Assembly (NCBI RefSeq): GCF_000234665.1
Contig: NC_018326.1
Coordinates: forward strand, 619,779-683,778
From: Leishmania mexicana MHOM/GT/2001/U1103
Lineage: Eukaryota > Euglenozoa > Kinetoplastea > Trypanosomatida > Trypanosomatidae
Direction of reading: 5' to 3'
DNA length: 64,000 nucleotides
Shown here piece by piece: positions 20,779-32,436 of this stretch. Numbering within the stretch: the first letter of the stretch is position 1; each line of letters starts with the position of its first letter. Under the pieces are notes generated by a model. It did not search any database and was not told the DNA's origin. It was given only the letters and a program-made list of their open reading frames with translations. Made by a program: the position numbers and the translations under genes.

Positions 20779-21680
20779 GGAATGTGCTACCTTCTGTGAT
20801 GCGCCGGTAAAGGGGACAAGGTGGATGGTGAAGGAGAGGAGGCTGGTCCGTCTACCGTTCCCTGGCGCGACGTGGGAGGTGCTCTCTTCTCTTTCCTCCT
20901 TCCCCCCTCTCCACCGCATACCCAGTTCCCTCTGCCGTGTGCCCCCGTCGCACATGCGCTTTTTGTTGTTGCCGACCGTTGAGGTGGCCGTGGGTGACAG
21001 ACAAACGCTTTCATAGATGCTACGGAGATCATATCACCTCTCTAAAGTCATTTCTTTGCCCGCCCCGACCTCCCCCCTCTGCTCCACTATAGCGGGACGC
21101 GAACCCTCTGATGCTGTGCTGTCAAGGTGGGTGACTTGCGCCCTTCTCGCACGCACTGCGTGCCACACACACACACACGAAAGAAACGACTCGGAGAAAA
21201 GCAGGAGCCAGGAGATGCGCAAACCGCCCCGTTGTGGGGCTTACATCCTCTCCCTCTCCCTCGTCCCTTCTCTATGTGCGTCCCCCTGAGTGCCTCTCGC
21301 TTCATCTCTCCATCGCTCTCTGCCCCCCCCCCCCTCCCTACTGGATCTGCGCAGTATCGAACACGCCACTTCTTTTGGTTTGTTCACCTCCTTCCCCCTT
21401 TAGCAGCTCTCCCACACCTCAATTTGAGCCTCTGCTCTACTCTCCCCCTTCACTCTTTTCTCGTCCCAACGCGCTACTTCCTTTACCACGCCTCATCGCC
21501 CCCTCCTCCCCTCCCGTCCCGTCACGGCCGCCATCACAGCCATCATCACCGCTCGCCATTACCTGAGTCGCTCTCTCTTCGTTGTTGTGCTGTTTCTGTT
21601 CTCCTTTCCTTTGGCACAGCACAGGAAGCGAGCCTCTCTTTCGAGAAGAAACCAAAAGGAAACGACGAAAGCGGTCACAG

Positions 21681-21705
21681 TCTCCCTCTCCCTCTCCCTC
21701 TCCCC
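21681..21705. repeat. (TCTCCC)n short tandem repeat, about 4 units
   Basis: Direct reading; part of a polypyrimidine stretch. Confidence 0.7.
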
Positions 21706-22658
21706 CTCTCCATCGCCATCATCCTCAACGCCCCGCCACGGAGAACCAACACGCAGACGCAGAAGAGAGTGCAGCAGGATCCACCGCGTTACACCCCCCG
21801 TGCCTCCCCCGTCAACTTTTTCCTTTTTCTCTTATAAACTTAGTGGCGGTAATTGTGTGTGTGTGCGCGTGTGCTGGTGTACGTGGCTTTTGTGGAGATA
21901 CGCAAGTCTCCATAGAAGCGACTGTACGCTGAGGCAGACACACACCAGCGAGACACAAGACAGCTTTTAGCAGCAGCAGCAGTAGTAGTAGCAGTGTACT
22001 TCGCCACCTCTCTCTCTCCCTGTCTGTCTCTCCCCCAAGCCCGTGTGTGTGTGTGCGTGTGTGTGCGTTTTGTAAGACGTAAAATTTTGTGCTTTTCTCC
22101 TCTTGCGCTCTTCGTTTCTTCCTTGCTTTCTTTCCCTTCCCCCTTCCTCGTGTGTGTGTGTGTCTGTGTGTGTGTGCGCACCTACAGAAGGGTCACACAG
22201 CAGTTCGAGGTCTTCCCTTCCTCTCCCCTTTCCCAAGTATCATTATCAGTATCCTACTCACTCCCATTTATGTGTGCGTGTATGTGTCTCGGGCTCTCTG
22301 TCTCTCTCCCTCCCTCTCACTCACTCTTTGTGTTTCGTCTTGCTGTTCTTCCCGTCGTTCTTGTCGTCAAGGTTGTTGCAGTGTGTTACCACTGAGGTTG
22401 CTGTCGTAGCTGTTGTGCCTGTTGAGTGAGTCATTGCCCTCCCTCCATCTCTCTCGGTGAGTGTGTGTGTGTCTGAGCGTTTACGCTCTTCTCTTTATTC
22501 CTTTCGCTTTTTTCCCGTTCGTTGTCTGTTTCATTGAGTTGGCTGATCGCACTATACGCCTTCTTCTCCCTCCTCCGCCCCTCGGTTTCGTCTTGTGTCC
22601 GTGCTTTCTGTTGTGGGCACTCTCTCCCTCTCCACATCTCCTGTGCGCCCGTGTGCCC

Positions 22659-22678
22659 GTGTGTGTGTGTGTGTGTGT
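22659..22678. repeat. (GT)n microsatellite, about 10 units
   Basis: Uninterrupted GT run inside pyrimidine-rich intergenic DNA. Confidence 0.85.
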
Positions 22679-23343
22679 CTGGGGGGGATCTGAATTCTCT
22701 CCCTCTGCACAAGCCACCATCTCTCTTCTTTCTCTGCCTCTTCCTCCCATCTTTTTTTCGGTCTCTTTTCATTGTGTCGTTGTGGGGGGGGTCTACGCCG
22801 AACTCCTTCTCCCTCTCGTTCACATTTCTGTCGTGGCTGTTCCCCCCCTCTGTCGTGTGTGCGTGTGTGTGTTTGTCTGCGGTGCCCACTGCCGACTGTA
22901 CGTTGTTGCTTTTTCCCTTTGCTTTCGACGACTTTTGTGTGCTGTTGTCGTCTCTCGCTCTCGCCCTGTTTGTCTGTTCATCGTCTGCGCCGCTGTTGTT
23001 TGCTCTTCACCCCCCATTCCTATTCCTCCACTTCCGTCTCTTCCCTTGTACCCGCTGTTACGCGCGTTGTCCTATTTTCCCACGGGCACGCCGGGCGCAC
23101 GCACGCACACGCACACACAGAGAGAGGGATCTTGCTTGACGTGCCCGCATGTGTCTCTCGTAAGTGGCGGGCGTCACTTTCTTCTTTTCTCCTTTCGCTC
23201 CCCCTGCGCGTTGACTAACCGGTCTTCTCCTGTTTTCCTTTGGCGTCCGCGTTTTTTGGGCCCCGCGCACTCGCGTCTCTCTCCCCACCGCCTCAATACG
23301 TCTCCCTCTCATTTGCTGCGACGCACCGTTGGTGCCGCTCAGC

Positions 23344-25770
23344 ATGGAGGACAAGAGCCGTAATCTACTGAGTCAGCTGAGCGGGCTGCGTCTCAGCGAC
23401 GGCTCCATCGTCGGCAATCGCCTCGGCAGCGGCAACACTCCTCCCACGCTCTCCGCCTTCAGCACCCGTTCTACCCCCACCACCACGAGTCCTTCGAACT
23501 TTCCTGTATCGGCACTGCCGAGCCACTCGACTGATGCGCTGAACGGGTCGCTCGGGAAGCAGGAGCGCCGCGGCAACCGCGCGCCACGCGCAGACGCGAA
23601 GAAAGACGGTGAGTCACCAACTTCGTCCGTCACCGACAAGATCAACCGACTTCTCGCTCAAAATAAAGGGTCCTTGGGGAACAGCGGCGCCGCCGCGAGT
23701 GGGTCGTCTGGTGGCAACCGCGACGGTGGGGGCACTAGCATTCTCTCGTCGCTGGCCGCACAAATTGGTCACTCCCCGTCTCTATCGCCCAGAAACGGCG
23801 CTGCCAGCTCGACACACACCTCGACGCCGACAGCGGTAAGGACGGTGCCTATGTCTGCAGCATCGAGCTCAACCGTCGCCGTACCAAAGCCGCGCTCTGT
23901 GGAGGTCTCCACAACCATGTCCGCCACGACCCCTGCTGCTATGACCATCCCTGCTGCAGCCGAGTCGCTCAATCCGAAGGTGATGGAGTTCTTCACCAAG
24001 GCTGCCGGTGGCTCCCGGCCGCCGCCACCGCTGGTGGAGCCGACAGCGGCGCTGAAGAGCGCCATTGTTATCGAAGAGCCAAAGAACGGCAAGGCGACCG
24101 GGGGCCGCAAGGAGAAAGCAGCAGCAGCAGGAGCGGCGTCTTCATCATCCGCATCATCCGCCTCTGCGGCGGCTGCGACAGCTTCGAGTAACGCACGGTC
24201 TGCACACCAGCCGTCCTCCTCCACCAAGGCACAAAGGGAATCGACAGACCAGACCAACAAGTTTCTGGTAGACGCGTTCGGTGCCATAGACAACCTCGAT
24301 GCCACCAAGCCCATTATCCGCGTGGCCCCGGAGATTCCGCGTGAGGGACGGTACATCATTGTTGGCGACGTGCACGGCTGCGTGGATCAGCTGGAGCAGC
24401 TGGTCGAGAAGGTAAAGTACGTGAAAGGAAAGGACTGTCTCTTCATCATTGGCGACTATGTGAACAAGGGGCCGGACTCAATCGGCGCGGTGCGCGCATG
24501 CCAGCGCCTTGGCGCGTACGGCGTGCTGGGCAACCACGACTACACCCTGTTGCGGTGCTGCGCTCGCATGCGGCGTCGCCCCTTCACCCCTGACGACCTC
24601 CGCGACCCGGTAAAGCGACTGGCCCAGAAATTGCCAAAGGACTGCGAGTACTACCTGCGTGGTCTGCCCCATATTGTGCGAATTCCTCGCCACAACGTCC
24701 TCCTCGTTCACGCCGGCCTGAACCTCCAACACTCCTTAGAAAATCAAAATGTCGAGGAGGTGATGCACCTGCGCCGGCTGGAGATGGTGCCGAACAAGCC
24801 GGGCATGTTCAAGGCAATCGCCAAGGGGGTGGAGGGGGAGCCATGGGCAAAGCTATGGAATGGGCCTGAGATGGTCATCTTCGGTCATGACGCCTACGCC
24901 GGCTTCCAGGCGCACGCGCACGCCTGCGGGATCGACACCGGGTGCGTTTACGGCGATCCGTTGACATGTGTCGTTTATGGCCAGGACAGCCCCGCGGGCG
25001 AGTTTTTCTCCGTGCCTGGGCTGCCCAAGTTGGAGAACGAGATGAAGGGTCTACCCCCGCCTAGCTCCGACATTTACGAGCAGGAGGACATGGACCTCGA
25101 GAAGCTCATTATTCGACCTACCACGCGCGCCACTCCGGCCATGATGAACGGCAGTGCTGACCCTCGTCCTGTGTTCCTGGAGGCACCGCTGGGCTACAAG
25201 GAGGGCGAGGAGAGCAGCGCCGTTGGTGCGTCCACCACTTCCACCGTGAAGGCGTCGAACCTCATGGCAACGGTTACCAGCACGAACACGGTAATGACGC
25301 CTACCTCCACGTCTCCTTTGCGCCTCTCCACACCGACGTGCACCGCCAATGAGCGGCTCATGGCGACGAACACCGTCAACACACGCGAAGTGCAGCGGGC
25401 GACACTGCTGGCTCTCTCTGCCACGCGCCAGCTTTCCGCGATCGCGGTGCTGCTCGCGATGCCCTTGTACGATCAAGAGATCGACGCAATGCTAGGCTCG
25501 GAAAGCGCTGACGAAGTCTCACAGGAGGCCTTCTGGGAGCCCTTCACTCGCCTCATCCTTGTGGCGGCAGCGGAGATGCCAAAGAACGACGTTGCAGCAC
25601 TCGCAGGGGTGGAGGCGGCGCTGGAGCTCGCCTTCGATGTGTGCGAGGAAATGGAGGCGGTGGGGAGAAAGCTGCAACCGGAGCTGAAGAAATTTTTGCA
25701 GGCGGAGAGAGAGAGCCCTGCGTGGTCCAAGCGGATCGTGAAATGCGCGGAGATGCTGGTACTGGCGTAG
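23344..25770 (+). CDS. ALPH1: ApaH-like phosphatase, mRNA decapping enzyme ALPH1
   Basis: In trypanosomes, which lack Dcp2, ALPH1 removes the mRNA cap in the cytoplasm and at posterior granules. The 808-aa product has a disordered Ser/Ala/Thr/Pro-rich N-terminal extension (1-300), a PPP-superfamily catalytic core (about 335-545) and a C-terminal extension with a helical end (about 690-808). Visible motifs: GDVHGC at 341-346, GDYVNKGP at 370-377, GNHD at 396-399, HAG at 456-458 and GHD with His515; these supply the metal ligands and catalytic histidine. Lys in the second motif, in place of the Arg of typical PPP phosphatases, is characteristic of ApaH-like enzymes. The long extensions are as described for ALPH1 and unlike bacterial ApaH. 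The start is the first ATG of the frame (MEDKSRNLLSQL); the codons before it are non-ATG. It is followed by 4.5 kb of noncoding DNA. Confidence 0.9.
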   Translation: MEDKSRNLLSQLSGLRLSDGSIVGNRLGSGNTPPTLSAFSTRSTPTTTSPSNFPVSALPSHSTDALNGSLGKQERRGNRAPRADAKKDGESPTSSVTDKINRLLAQNKGSLGNSGAAASGSSGGNRDGGGTSILSSLAAQIGHSPSLSPRNGAASSTHTSTPTAVRTVPMSAASSSTVAVPKPRSVEVSTTMSATTPAAMTIPAAAESLNPKVMEFFTKAAGGSRPPPPLVEPTAALKSAIVIEEPKNGKATGGRKEKAAAAGAASSSSASSASAAAATASSNARSAHQPSSSTKAQRESTDQTNKFLVDAFGAIDNLDATKPIIRVAPEIPREGRYIIVGDVHGCVDQLEQLVEKVKYVKGKDCLFIIGDYVNKGPDSIGAVRACQRLGAYGVLGNHDYTLLRCCARMRRRPFTPDDLRDPVKRLAQKLPKDCEYYLRGLPHIVRIPRHNVLLVHAGLNLQHSLENQNVEEVMHLRRLEMVPNKPGMFKAIAKGVEGEPWAKLWNGPEMVIFGHDAYAGFQAHAHACGIDTGCVYGDPLTCVVYGQDSPAGEFFSVPGLPKLENEMKGLPPPSSDIYEQEDMDLEKLIIRPTTRATPAMMNGSADPRPVFLEAPLGYKEGEESSAVGASTTSTVKASNLMATVTSTNTVMTPTSTSPLRLSTPTCTANERLMATNTVNTREVQRATLLALSATRQLSAIAVLLAMPLYDQEIDAMLGSESADEVSQEAFWEPFTRLILVAAAEMPKNDVAALAGVEAALELAFDVCEEMEAVGRKLQPELKKFLQAERESPAWSKRIVKCAEMLVLA

Positions 25771-26580
25771 ATGGGGATATCCGCTCTGCACGACATTCTG
25801 GATGTCGGTCATGCCCAGCGCCATGTGTGTGCGTGGGTGGGGGGGGGTGGCTTGGGTCTGCGTATGCTTGCGCATAACGGGGACGACGCTATCATGGCGG
25901 GTGGTGGCCCCCGTTTGCCTTTAATGCCGCCTCCCTTCCTCCTGCATGCTCGGAAAGAACACCACGTCCCCCGTTTCTCTCTGCTCGTGTGTACATGCGG
26001 ATATGTACGTGCGTGTGTCAAAACCTTGTCTCATAGCTAACACAAAGAACAGGGGGAGGTGCCATGGCCTGTCAAGGGAGGGAGGCGCAGGGGTAAGGGG
26101 CATACAGCGTAAGGGTGTGTGTGTGCGTGTGTGTAAGAGCCTACATATACGCGTGCATGCTTGCGCAGTTGGTCATAGCGGAATTCATCGTTCTTTCCAT
26201 TCCGTTCAGAATGACGTCTTGATTGCATTCTGGCTGGCGTTGTCGCCTCCTCCTTTTTTCCCTCTTTTCGTTTGGACCACCCTGCGGCGTTTATCGGAGC
26301 CCCAGCGTTCCTCTGACGGGCGGCATCTCCCCAGCTTCCCTGCCGCCGCCAGCCCTTCCCCTTTCCACTCTACCTCCCTCCCTCCCCCTATTATTGGGTG
26401 CGTGCGAAGACAGCCGAGGAGCGACACGACACCGCCAAGGCCGCTTTTCTTCGTTATTATTTTGCTCTGTTGTGTGCGTGTTTTCCCCTACTCTCACTCG
26501 TATGTGTCCTCGCCATTTCCTCAATAACGGGACGAGACATGTTCCTCTCTCCTTCTTTGTGTGTGCCCGTTCTCCCTCTC

Positions 26581-26604
26581 TGTGTGTGTGTGTGTGTGTG
26601 TGTG
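26581..26604. repeat. (TG)12 microsatellite
   Basis: Twelve uninterrupted TG units. Confidence 0.92.
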
Positions 26605-28626
26605 GTCTAGCTCACAAACATCGCGACCGTCGAGGGCTCCCACAGCCATCACCGTCTTCTTCAGATGCCCCCCTCTTTGGAATCGGTGCTGAGAAGGACC
26701 CCCTTGCTCTTCCTTCCTCTTGCATAGAGACGCGCGCACGTCTCCTTGTCTCGGTGTGTCGTCGAGTGGAAGGAGGAGGGCAGGAAGGTGTGCTTGTGCG
26801 TGCGGTCTCGTGCGTTTCTTGTGCTTCTCTTCAATTCGAGGATACACCACGTAGAGCTGAAGCAAGGACAGTCAACGTTGTGCGCTTCGCCACACGGAGA
26901 GCAGGGTAGCGTGGGGGGGGGGCTCGGGAAAGAGGGGATTGCTAATTGGTCAGGGGGAGGGTGGAGGAGGTTGGCGCATGCGCTCTCGTGGAGCGTGGTC
27001 TCTCTCTCTCGGCATTCTACCCCACCCTCTTCCTTCCTTCGGCCTTTCCCACTTGCTGCTTCTCTCCTCGCGCTGTCTTCGTTCTCCGCGTTTGTGGATT
27101 CGCTTCCTCCCCTTGTTCCGCTTGTCACGCACACACGCCCCTCTCTATCGCACCCTGCCCCCGCCACCTCGCCGAGATGCGACTTGGTGAGGCGGGTGCG
27201 GCACGCTCATTGTAATTTTGCACGCTCTCACCTACCCATAAACGGAGAGGAATGACTGATATGAATGCAGGGCACTGCCGACACTGTCCACTTACAGATA
27301 TACGCACGCAGATGCACAGGGCAGTACAGCGGTGCTATGCGCACACGTACGAATAGCATACAGTCGCAAGGGAACCACAGACAGATAAGAGAGAGGGCGC
27401 AGTGCAAGTCGATTTGGATGTCCCTTTTATAACAGCCTTGATGAAGAGCTTAGTAGAAAGACAAAGACACGCACGTGCGCGTGCTTCGACTTTAAAGACG
27501 TTCTTGAACCCGCACAAACACAGCGTTGCATCATCTCTCTTCTCTCTCCTGAGTGTGTGTGTGTGCCCCGGTGCTGGTTCCGCTCTATCTCTCTGTACGG
27601 TGAGCGAGTCGGTGCTCGAGTGCGCGTGTGCCTTCTCTCCCTTCTTCTATTTGAGCATGAGCCATAAGACGACCACAACCACACACGCTCGGCGGTGGGT
27701 GCGGCGGTGTGGCGGCGGTAATGGTTTCTCTCTCTGTGTCTGTGCCACTCACGTCCCCCTTTCACCATGCTCCTGCTCCCCCCCACCCCTTCTCTCCCCC
27801 TCCTCTCCTCCTGTCTCCAATCTATTAGCTTTATCTTTCACATTTTCTTTGTCTCCTCTGTTGTGTGCGTGTGAGTGATGTATTCCATCTTCCTCTTCTA
27901 TATCTTCCTTTGTGTCTTGTGCTATCTTCATCTCCTCTGTTGTGTGTGAACCTCCCACCCTCCCCCTCTTCCCTTTCTGTGTCTGTGCCTGTGTACGCGT
28001 GCGCGCGTGTCTCTGCTGAGACTGATATGCACACGCACGTGAAGGAGCGTTTTCGATGGCACTAGTCCACACTGCTTCAAGGCGTGTCTCTCTCCCTCTC
28101 GCTCGCTGTGCGTGTGGGCGTGCTGCCCGCCTCTCTGACAAAGGTGAGGAAAAGGGTGGAGGCACGCACCTGTGTGTGAGTGCCGATGGGCAGGGGTGAG
28201 GCGAGGCGCACTTTTGCCGTGTATGAGGGATGGCGCGGGGGTGTGCCCCTCATGACCGCTGGCAGACTACACGTCACAGCTGCGCCACGCACCCCACCTC
28301 ACTTCGTTGTCCGTCAACTTCCGCTTTGTCTTCTTCCTCCACCTCTCTCCACCTCATGCCACCAAGAGCACCGCAGAGGCTGCCGTGTGCACGCAAACTG
28401 CGAGTTGTGTTGCGGTGTGGTGGTGGTTACCTAACAACGGCGAGGGGCGGGCAGGAGAGGACGCAGCGGTGGCGGGGAGGCCAAGCGACTGCGCCGGAAC
28501 GCAAGCGGGGCGTGACGAGCAGGAGGGAAGGATCTCCCACGAGAGAGAGGGTGCTCTCTTTGCTTTTGCATTATTGTGCTCTTCGAGTGAACCTGATGGC
28601 CAATCTCCAACCGGGGTGTCTTCCGC

Positions 28627-28648
28627 ACTCACACACACACACACACAC
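28627..28648. repeat. (CA)n microsatellite, about 10 units
   Basis: CA dinucleotide run, read directly. Confidence 0.85.
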
Positions 28649-30243
28649 TCTCGCGTCTGCCGCGGAGTGTGGGGTTGACTTGGTAACACACGTTTTGCGT
28701 GTCGCGGAACCTTTCTCTCACGGTGCCAGCACTTGCGCCTCGCCGCCATCATCACTGCCACCGCACGTACAAAACGAAAAACCCCGTAAGCGTTAACGAA
28801 CAAGGGTGCAAGGTAGTGGGAGGGTGACGGAGGAGAGAGAGAATTACTCTGAGAGGGGAGGGAGCGGTGATGCTGCTACACGTGTGTTTGTGAAGGGGAA
28901 AAAGGACAGAGGTGATAAAAGAAGCGAGTGCACACATATGCGCATCTGCGCGTATGAGGGGATGCTACCCCGCTCTCTCTTCTCTTCCCTCCTCGTCCCC
29001 ATGCTGTGCTTCGATCTCTTTGACCATCGTCGTCGTGTGCGCCCCCCTTCCTCCCCCTTTGCTGCTCCTCTTTCGCTCATGCGTGCGTCTGTGTTCACGT
29101 GCACGTCTGTGCTTGTGTGTGTGTGTGTGCTCACGCCATTCGCTAGCTCCTCCTCCCTCCTTCCTTCCATCTCGTTGGTTTCACACGTGCTCTGCGCTTT
29201 ACTTCTCTTCCCGCCCTCTTTTCGCTCGGCTCGTTCCTTCTGTGTGTTGGCGGGGTGTCGTTTCTCGTCTCCCTCTTTTATCTCATCTCTCCGCCCGTGC
29301 GTGCGTGTGTGACTTGACTCTCTCTCCCCCATGAACCCTTACGACGTATAACAAAACTGCCTTGTGGAGCCACACACGCACACGCTTGCCCCTTTCTCGC
29401 TTTGCTTGTAAAGGCGAGCGCATAGGGGAGCGTCAGCGCTTCTGTGGAGCGCGCGCGTGTGTTGTGAGCAGGCGGCACCAGCCCCCTTTTTCCTTTGCAC
29501 ACCCACGCCCTTTCTCTTAGGTCTGCACCTTGAGCTCTTTTTCCCCTCCGCACGCATGCCTCGCAGCGCCTCCGAAGGAGCCGGGATAATGCAGGACAGT
29601 GCATAGAGGGTGGGCGAGACAGGGTCACTGAGAACAGAGTGGAGAATTCACATGTGCTCTGGTCCTAACCCCCGGTCTTCCTATCGGCGTATCTCACGAG
29701 GGAGGCGGGGGCAGGTGCTTGCCAGCTTGTGTCCATGAGACACACACAGACCCCTGCTTCATGTGTGCTTCTCCTTCTCTTCACCACCCCCGCGGCCTCT
29801 AGCCAGTCCCCCCGCCCTCGCTGGTGCGCGTACCCCATGCCGTCGATCTTTCAGAGCTCACGCTTCTCCATCCAGATCACACATGCGCCACACTCTTCCT
29901 GCTTTGCTTTGCCCTCCTACGCTACGTCCCCTTCCCCACCACGTGCCGCTCTCATTCTGTATGTGTGTGCCTGTATGCCGCTTACCGGCGCTCGGTCGGC
30001 CCGCCAATCCGCTGGTGCGTCTCGTCTTTCTTACTTTCCCTTGCCTGGAGGGGCACCCGCACACATTGGTAGCCCGCATCAGAGAAGTACACTCACCCAC
30101 GCTTAGCTCTCCTTGTACGCTTCTCCTCTCTTCCTTTTCTTGTGCGTGGTGACTCCTTCCCCGCCCCATCCACCACCACCCCCCGCCCAAACAACGGCAC
30201 TGAAGCGTTTGCCTGCGTCTTTGACAGCGTTTCTTTATTAGAC

Positions 30244-32436
30244 ATGGCAGTCATCGCCACACTGCCGGAGGCGAATTACACACACTTGCTGTACATCGGC
30301 AGCGATGTGGTGGCGGCCTGTGACCGCAAGGCGGCGCATCTGGTGCAATATCGAGGCGACACCAAGGTAGATGAGGCAACATGCATATCCCCATACGATG
30401 CGGACAATTTCGTTCCATGGCTGCCTCCAGGCGCACCTGTTGCTCGCGTGCGCGCTGTTTGGTGCATGCGCAAAGGCCAAGGGTACGCTGTGTTTGCTGA
30501 GCGAGCCGGCGAGGGCGGTACAACCGTAGGGACATCGCCTGACGCCGCTTCCGTCAAGATCATCTCTGACGTGGCAGAGAACATTATCAGCCTGCACATC
30601 TTCTACCAGTCGATTCTTGCCGTGCGTACGCTCAAGCAGGTGCTTTTCTACTCACTGGACCCGTCCCCGTCAGCGATGACCATAGCCACACGGATAGGCG
30701 CCTGCGCGCTTCCGAGGTGGGTATGTCAGCCGGCGGTGGTAGTGGACATAGTTTCGCCTGTGTGCCACTTCGCGGCTGCGGAGAAGACCATATGCGTTGC
30801 GTGCTTCACATTGGATCGCATGTTTGTGGCCACGGTCGTATGCCCATCCTCCGCGTCTGCAGCCGTGGTGCGTCGCACCGCGATGTCCGGCGTGCTATTC
30901 TCCTCATCCCCAGCCTCCGATTCCGCTCAGACGCTCGTCTGCAAGTGGGCTGTGCGGTGGTGTAGACAGGAAATGCTGATGCTGTGCTTCTCCAAGGCGG
31001 ATAGAGGCCCACGTCTGACCGGGTTTTTCCTCCAGCCCACAAGAGGGTGCGAGATGTCGAAGTGGATGTCGCCGGAGGAGGTTGCCACATCGGTGAGCGG
31101 CGCCTCCCTTGGTGCGGTGAAGGCCTCCAGCGACATATGCTGTGATAGTGACGGAGCGCACGTGTGGCTGTGCGACACCACTACTGCTTCCTCGGTCATT
31201 CTCCGGGAGGTGACAACTGTCTCACCGACTGAGTTGGTGCTGACGGACACAAGTGCAAGCACGCGGGTGGCGATGGCCACGGGTGCAAGCGGAGTTTTCG
31301 TGCTCTCAGGGTGCACACTATATTCTGTGAAACGCAGTCACGTGGGTGCCACGAGTGAGTCGGCCTCTACCACGGTCACAGGGACTTCGAGTGCCAGCTC
31401 TCCTGGCAGCGCATCCATCGCAGCAGTCGGCAACTTGTCGAGGAAGCAGGAAGCAAGGGTGAGAAAGGAGTCATCAGCAGCGGAAACCATCACGCGCAAG
31501 GCTGCGGCGAGCGAGCGATCGCCGCTGTCAGCGCACACCTTGTCAACGCCGTTGCAGCCCGCTGCGCTCACCGAAGCCGCTGCTGTACCTATATCGCGCA
31601 GCGCACAAATCAAGGACGCCGTGCTGGAGTATGCCATGGGGCACACATCGATCTTTTCAGACATCGTGCGCGACACCGTTTACGTTCACGAGAGCGGCAG
31701 TGCCACCTCTGGCGCCGCCTTCACGCATGATATCTTGAGCGCAATCAATGAACGGCTTGACGCAGACCGACATCAGCACGCGCTGGCGCGTATCCGCTAC
31801 AGCGCTGTAGCGCGGTCACTGCATCCCTATACCGTACTGGAGCTGTTGCGCTTTCGCCGTGGATCGTCAGCGGAAGCGATGCCAGAAGGTCTGCTCCTCG
31901 CCATCGCATCGACGCTAGCCGAGAAGCCGACGCTGCAAAACGGCGGTCTGTGGCGACTTCCCGCCTTTGCCGCCGCCTCGGCGGCCTTCTTTGCGTCGAC
32001 CGGTGGCAGCGGCCGTTTCACATCGGAGCTGGAAACGAAGCGCTACGTTGCGGATGTCTGTGACGCCGCGAAGGCTGCCCTGGCGAGTGGGGCTCTCGGT
32101 GCGGCCCGTCTACTGTTCACCGTGGCTGCAAGGGCGGTCTCTCTCATCTACGGCGGTACTCGTAGGCGCCACGTTGAGGGGGCTCAACCGTATGGTAAGG
32201 AAGAGCAGATGTGCGAGGTGACCATCGCCGAGTGCATCAGCCTTATGCGCTCCTACGTTGAATGGTCTCTCACTGCCTCCTCATCTCTGGGCGTCATGTC
32301 CGCTCACGTTGGCGCTCCGCATACCCTGACGAAGGAGGCAGCTCTCCGCGATGGCGAGGCGCACCTCATCAGCACCTCGCGGCAGGTGCAGATCCACCCC
32401 ATGCAAGTGTCTCGGCTGCCCAAGAAGTCCATCTGA
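30244..32436 (+). CDS. Hypothetical conserved protein, 730 aa
   Basis: I do not recognise this gene. The start is the first ATG in the open frame (MAVIATLPEANYTHLLYIGSDVVAA); upstream codons lack ATG and are C-rich. The N-terminal 370 residues alternate short hydrophobic strands with turns ('AVWCMRKGQGYAVFAE', 'ICVACFTLDRMFVATVV'), suggesting a beta-propeller or similar. Residues about 375-465 are Ser/Thr/Ala-rich and probably disordered. The C-terminal part (470-730) looks helical, with 'HALARIRYSAVARSLHPYTVLELLRFRRG' and further Ala/Leu helices. A propeller followed by a helical C-terminus occurs in many scaffold and trafficking proteins, so this does not define function. It sits between the decapping enzyme and a ciliary gene. 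Confidence 0.8.
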   Translation: MAVIATLPEANYTHLLYIGSDVVAACDRKAAHLVQYRGDTKVDEATCISPYDADNFVPWLPPGAPVARVRAVWCMRKGQGYAVFAERAGEGGTTVGTSPDAASVKIISDVAENIISLHIFYQSILAVRTLKQVLFYSLDPSPSAMTIATRIGACALPRWVCQPAVVVDIVSPVCHFAAAEKTICVACFTLDRMFVATVVCPSSASAAVVRRTAMSGVLFSSSPASDSAQTLVCKWAVRWCRQEMLMLCFSKADRGPRLTGFFLQPTRGCEMSKWMSPEEVATSVSGASLGAVKASSDICCDSDGAHVWLCDTTTASSVILREVTTVSPTELVLTDTSASTRVAMATGASGVFVLSGCTLYSVKRSHVGATSESASTTVTGTSSASSPGSASIAAVGNLSRKQEARVRKESSAAETITRKAAASERSPLSAHTLSTPLQPAALTEAAAVPISRSAQIKDAVLEYAMGHTSIFSDIVRDTVYVHESGSATSGAAFTHDILSAINERLDADRHQHALARIRYSAVARSLHPYTVLELLRFRRGSSAEAMPEGLLLAIASTLAEKPTLQNGGLWRLPAFAAASAAFFASTGGSGRFTSELETKRYVADVCDAAKAALASGALGAARLLFTVAARAVSLIYGGTRRRHVEGAQPYGKEEQMCEVTIAECISLMRSYVEWSLTASSSLGVMSAHVGAPHTLTKEAALRDGEAHLISTSRQVQIHPMQVSRLPKKSI

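Larger units (their letters stand above)
20779..23343 (+). other. 2.6 kb intergenic region upstream of ALPH1
   Basis: No gene supported. Nearly continuous C/T-rich DNA with GT microsatellites (22041-22065, 22659-22678), CTC hexamers (21681-21705) and poly-C. Open frames here are low-complexity. No AG dinucleotide occurs between 23165 and 23340; the first AG afterwards is at 23341-23342, directly before the ALPH1 ATG. Confidence 0.65.
25771..30243 (+). other. 4.5 kb gene-free region downstream of ALPH1
   Basis: No gene supported on either strand. Alternating C/T tracts, purine-rich patches and microsatellites (TG at 26581-26604; CA at 28627-28648). Segments around 28180-28300, 28430-28560 and 29390-29720 are less pyrimidine-rich and could hold degenerate repeats or UTR elements. 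Frames here are dominated by Ser, Arg, Pro and Cys and change strand and phase without a coherent domain. Confidence 0.6.

Noticed and set aside
22461..23363. 300-codon open frame overlapping the ALPH1 start
   Set aside because: Translation of polypyrimidine and GT microsatellite; runs out of frame into ALPH1.
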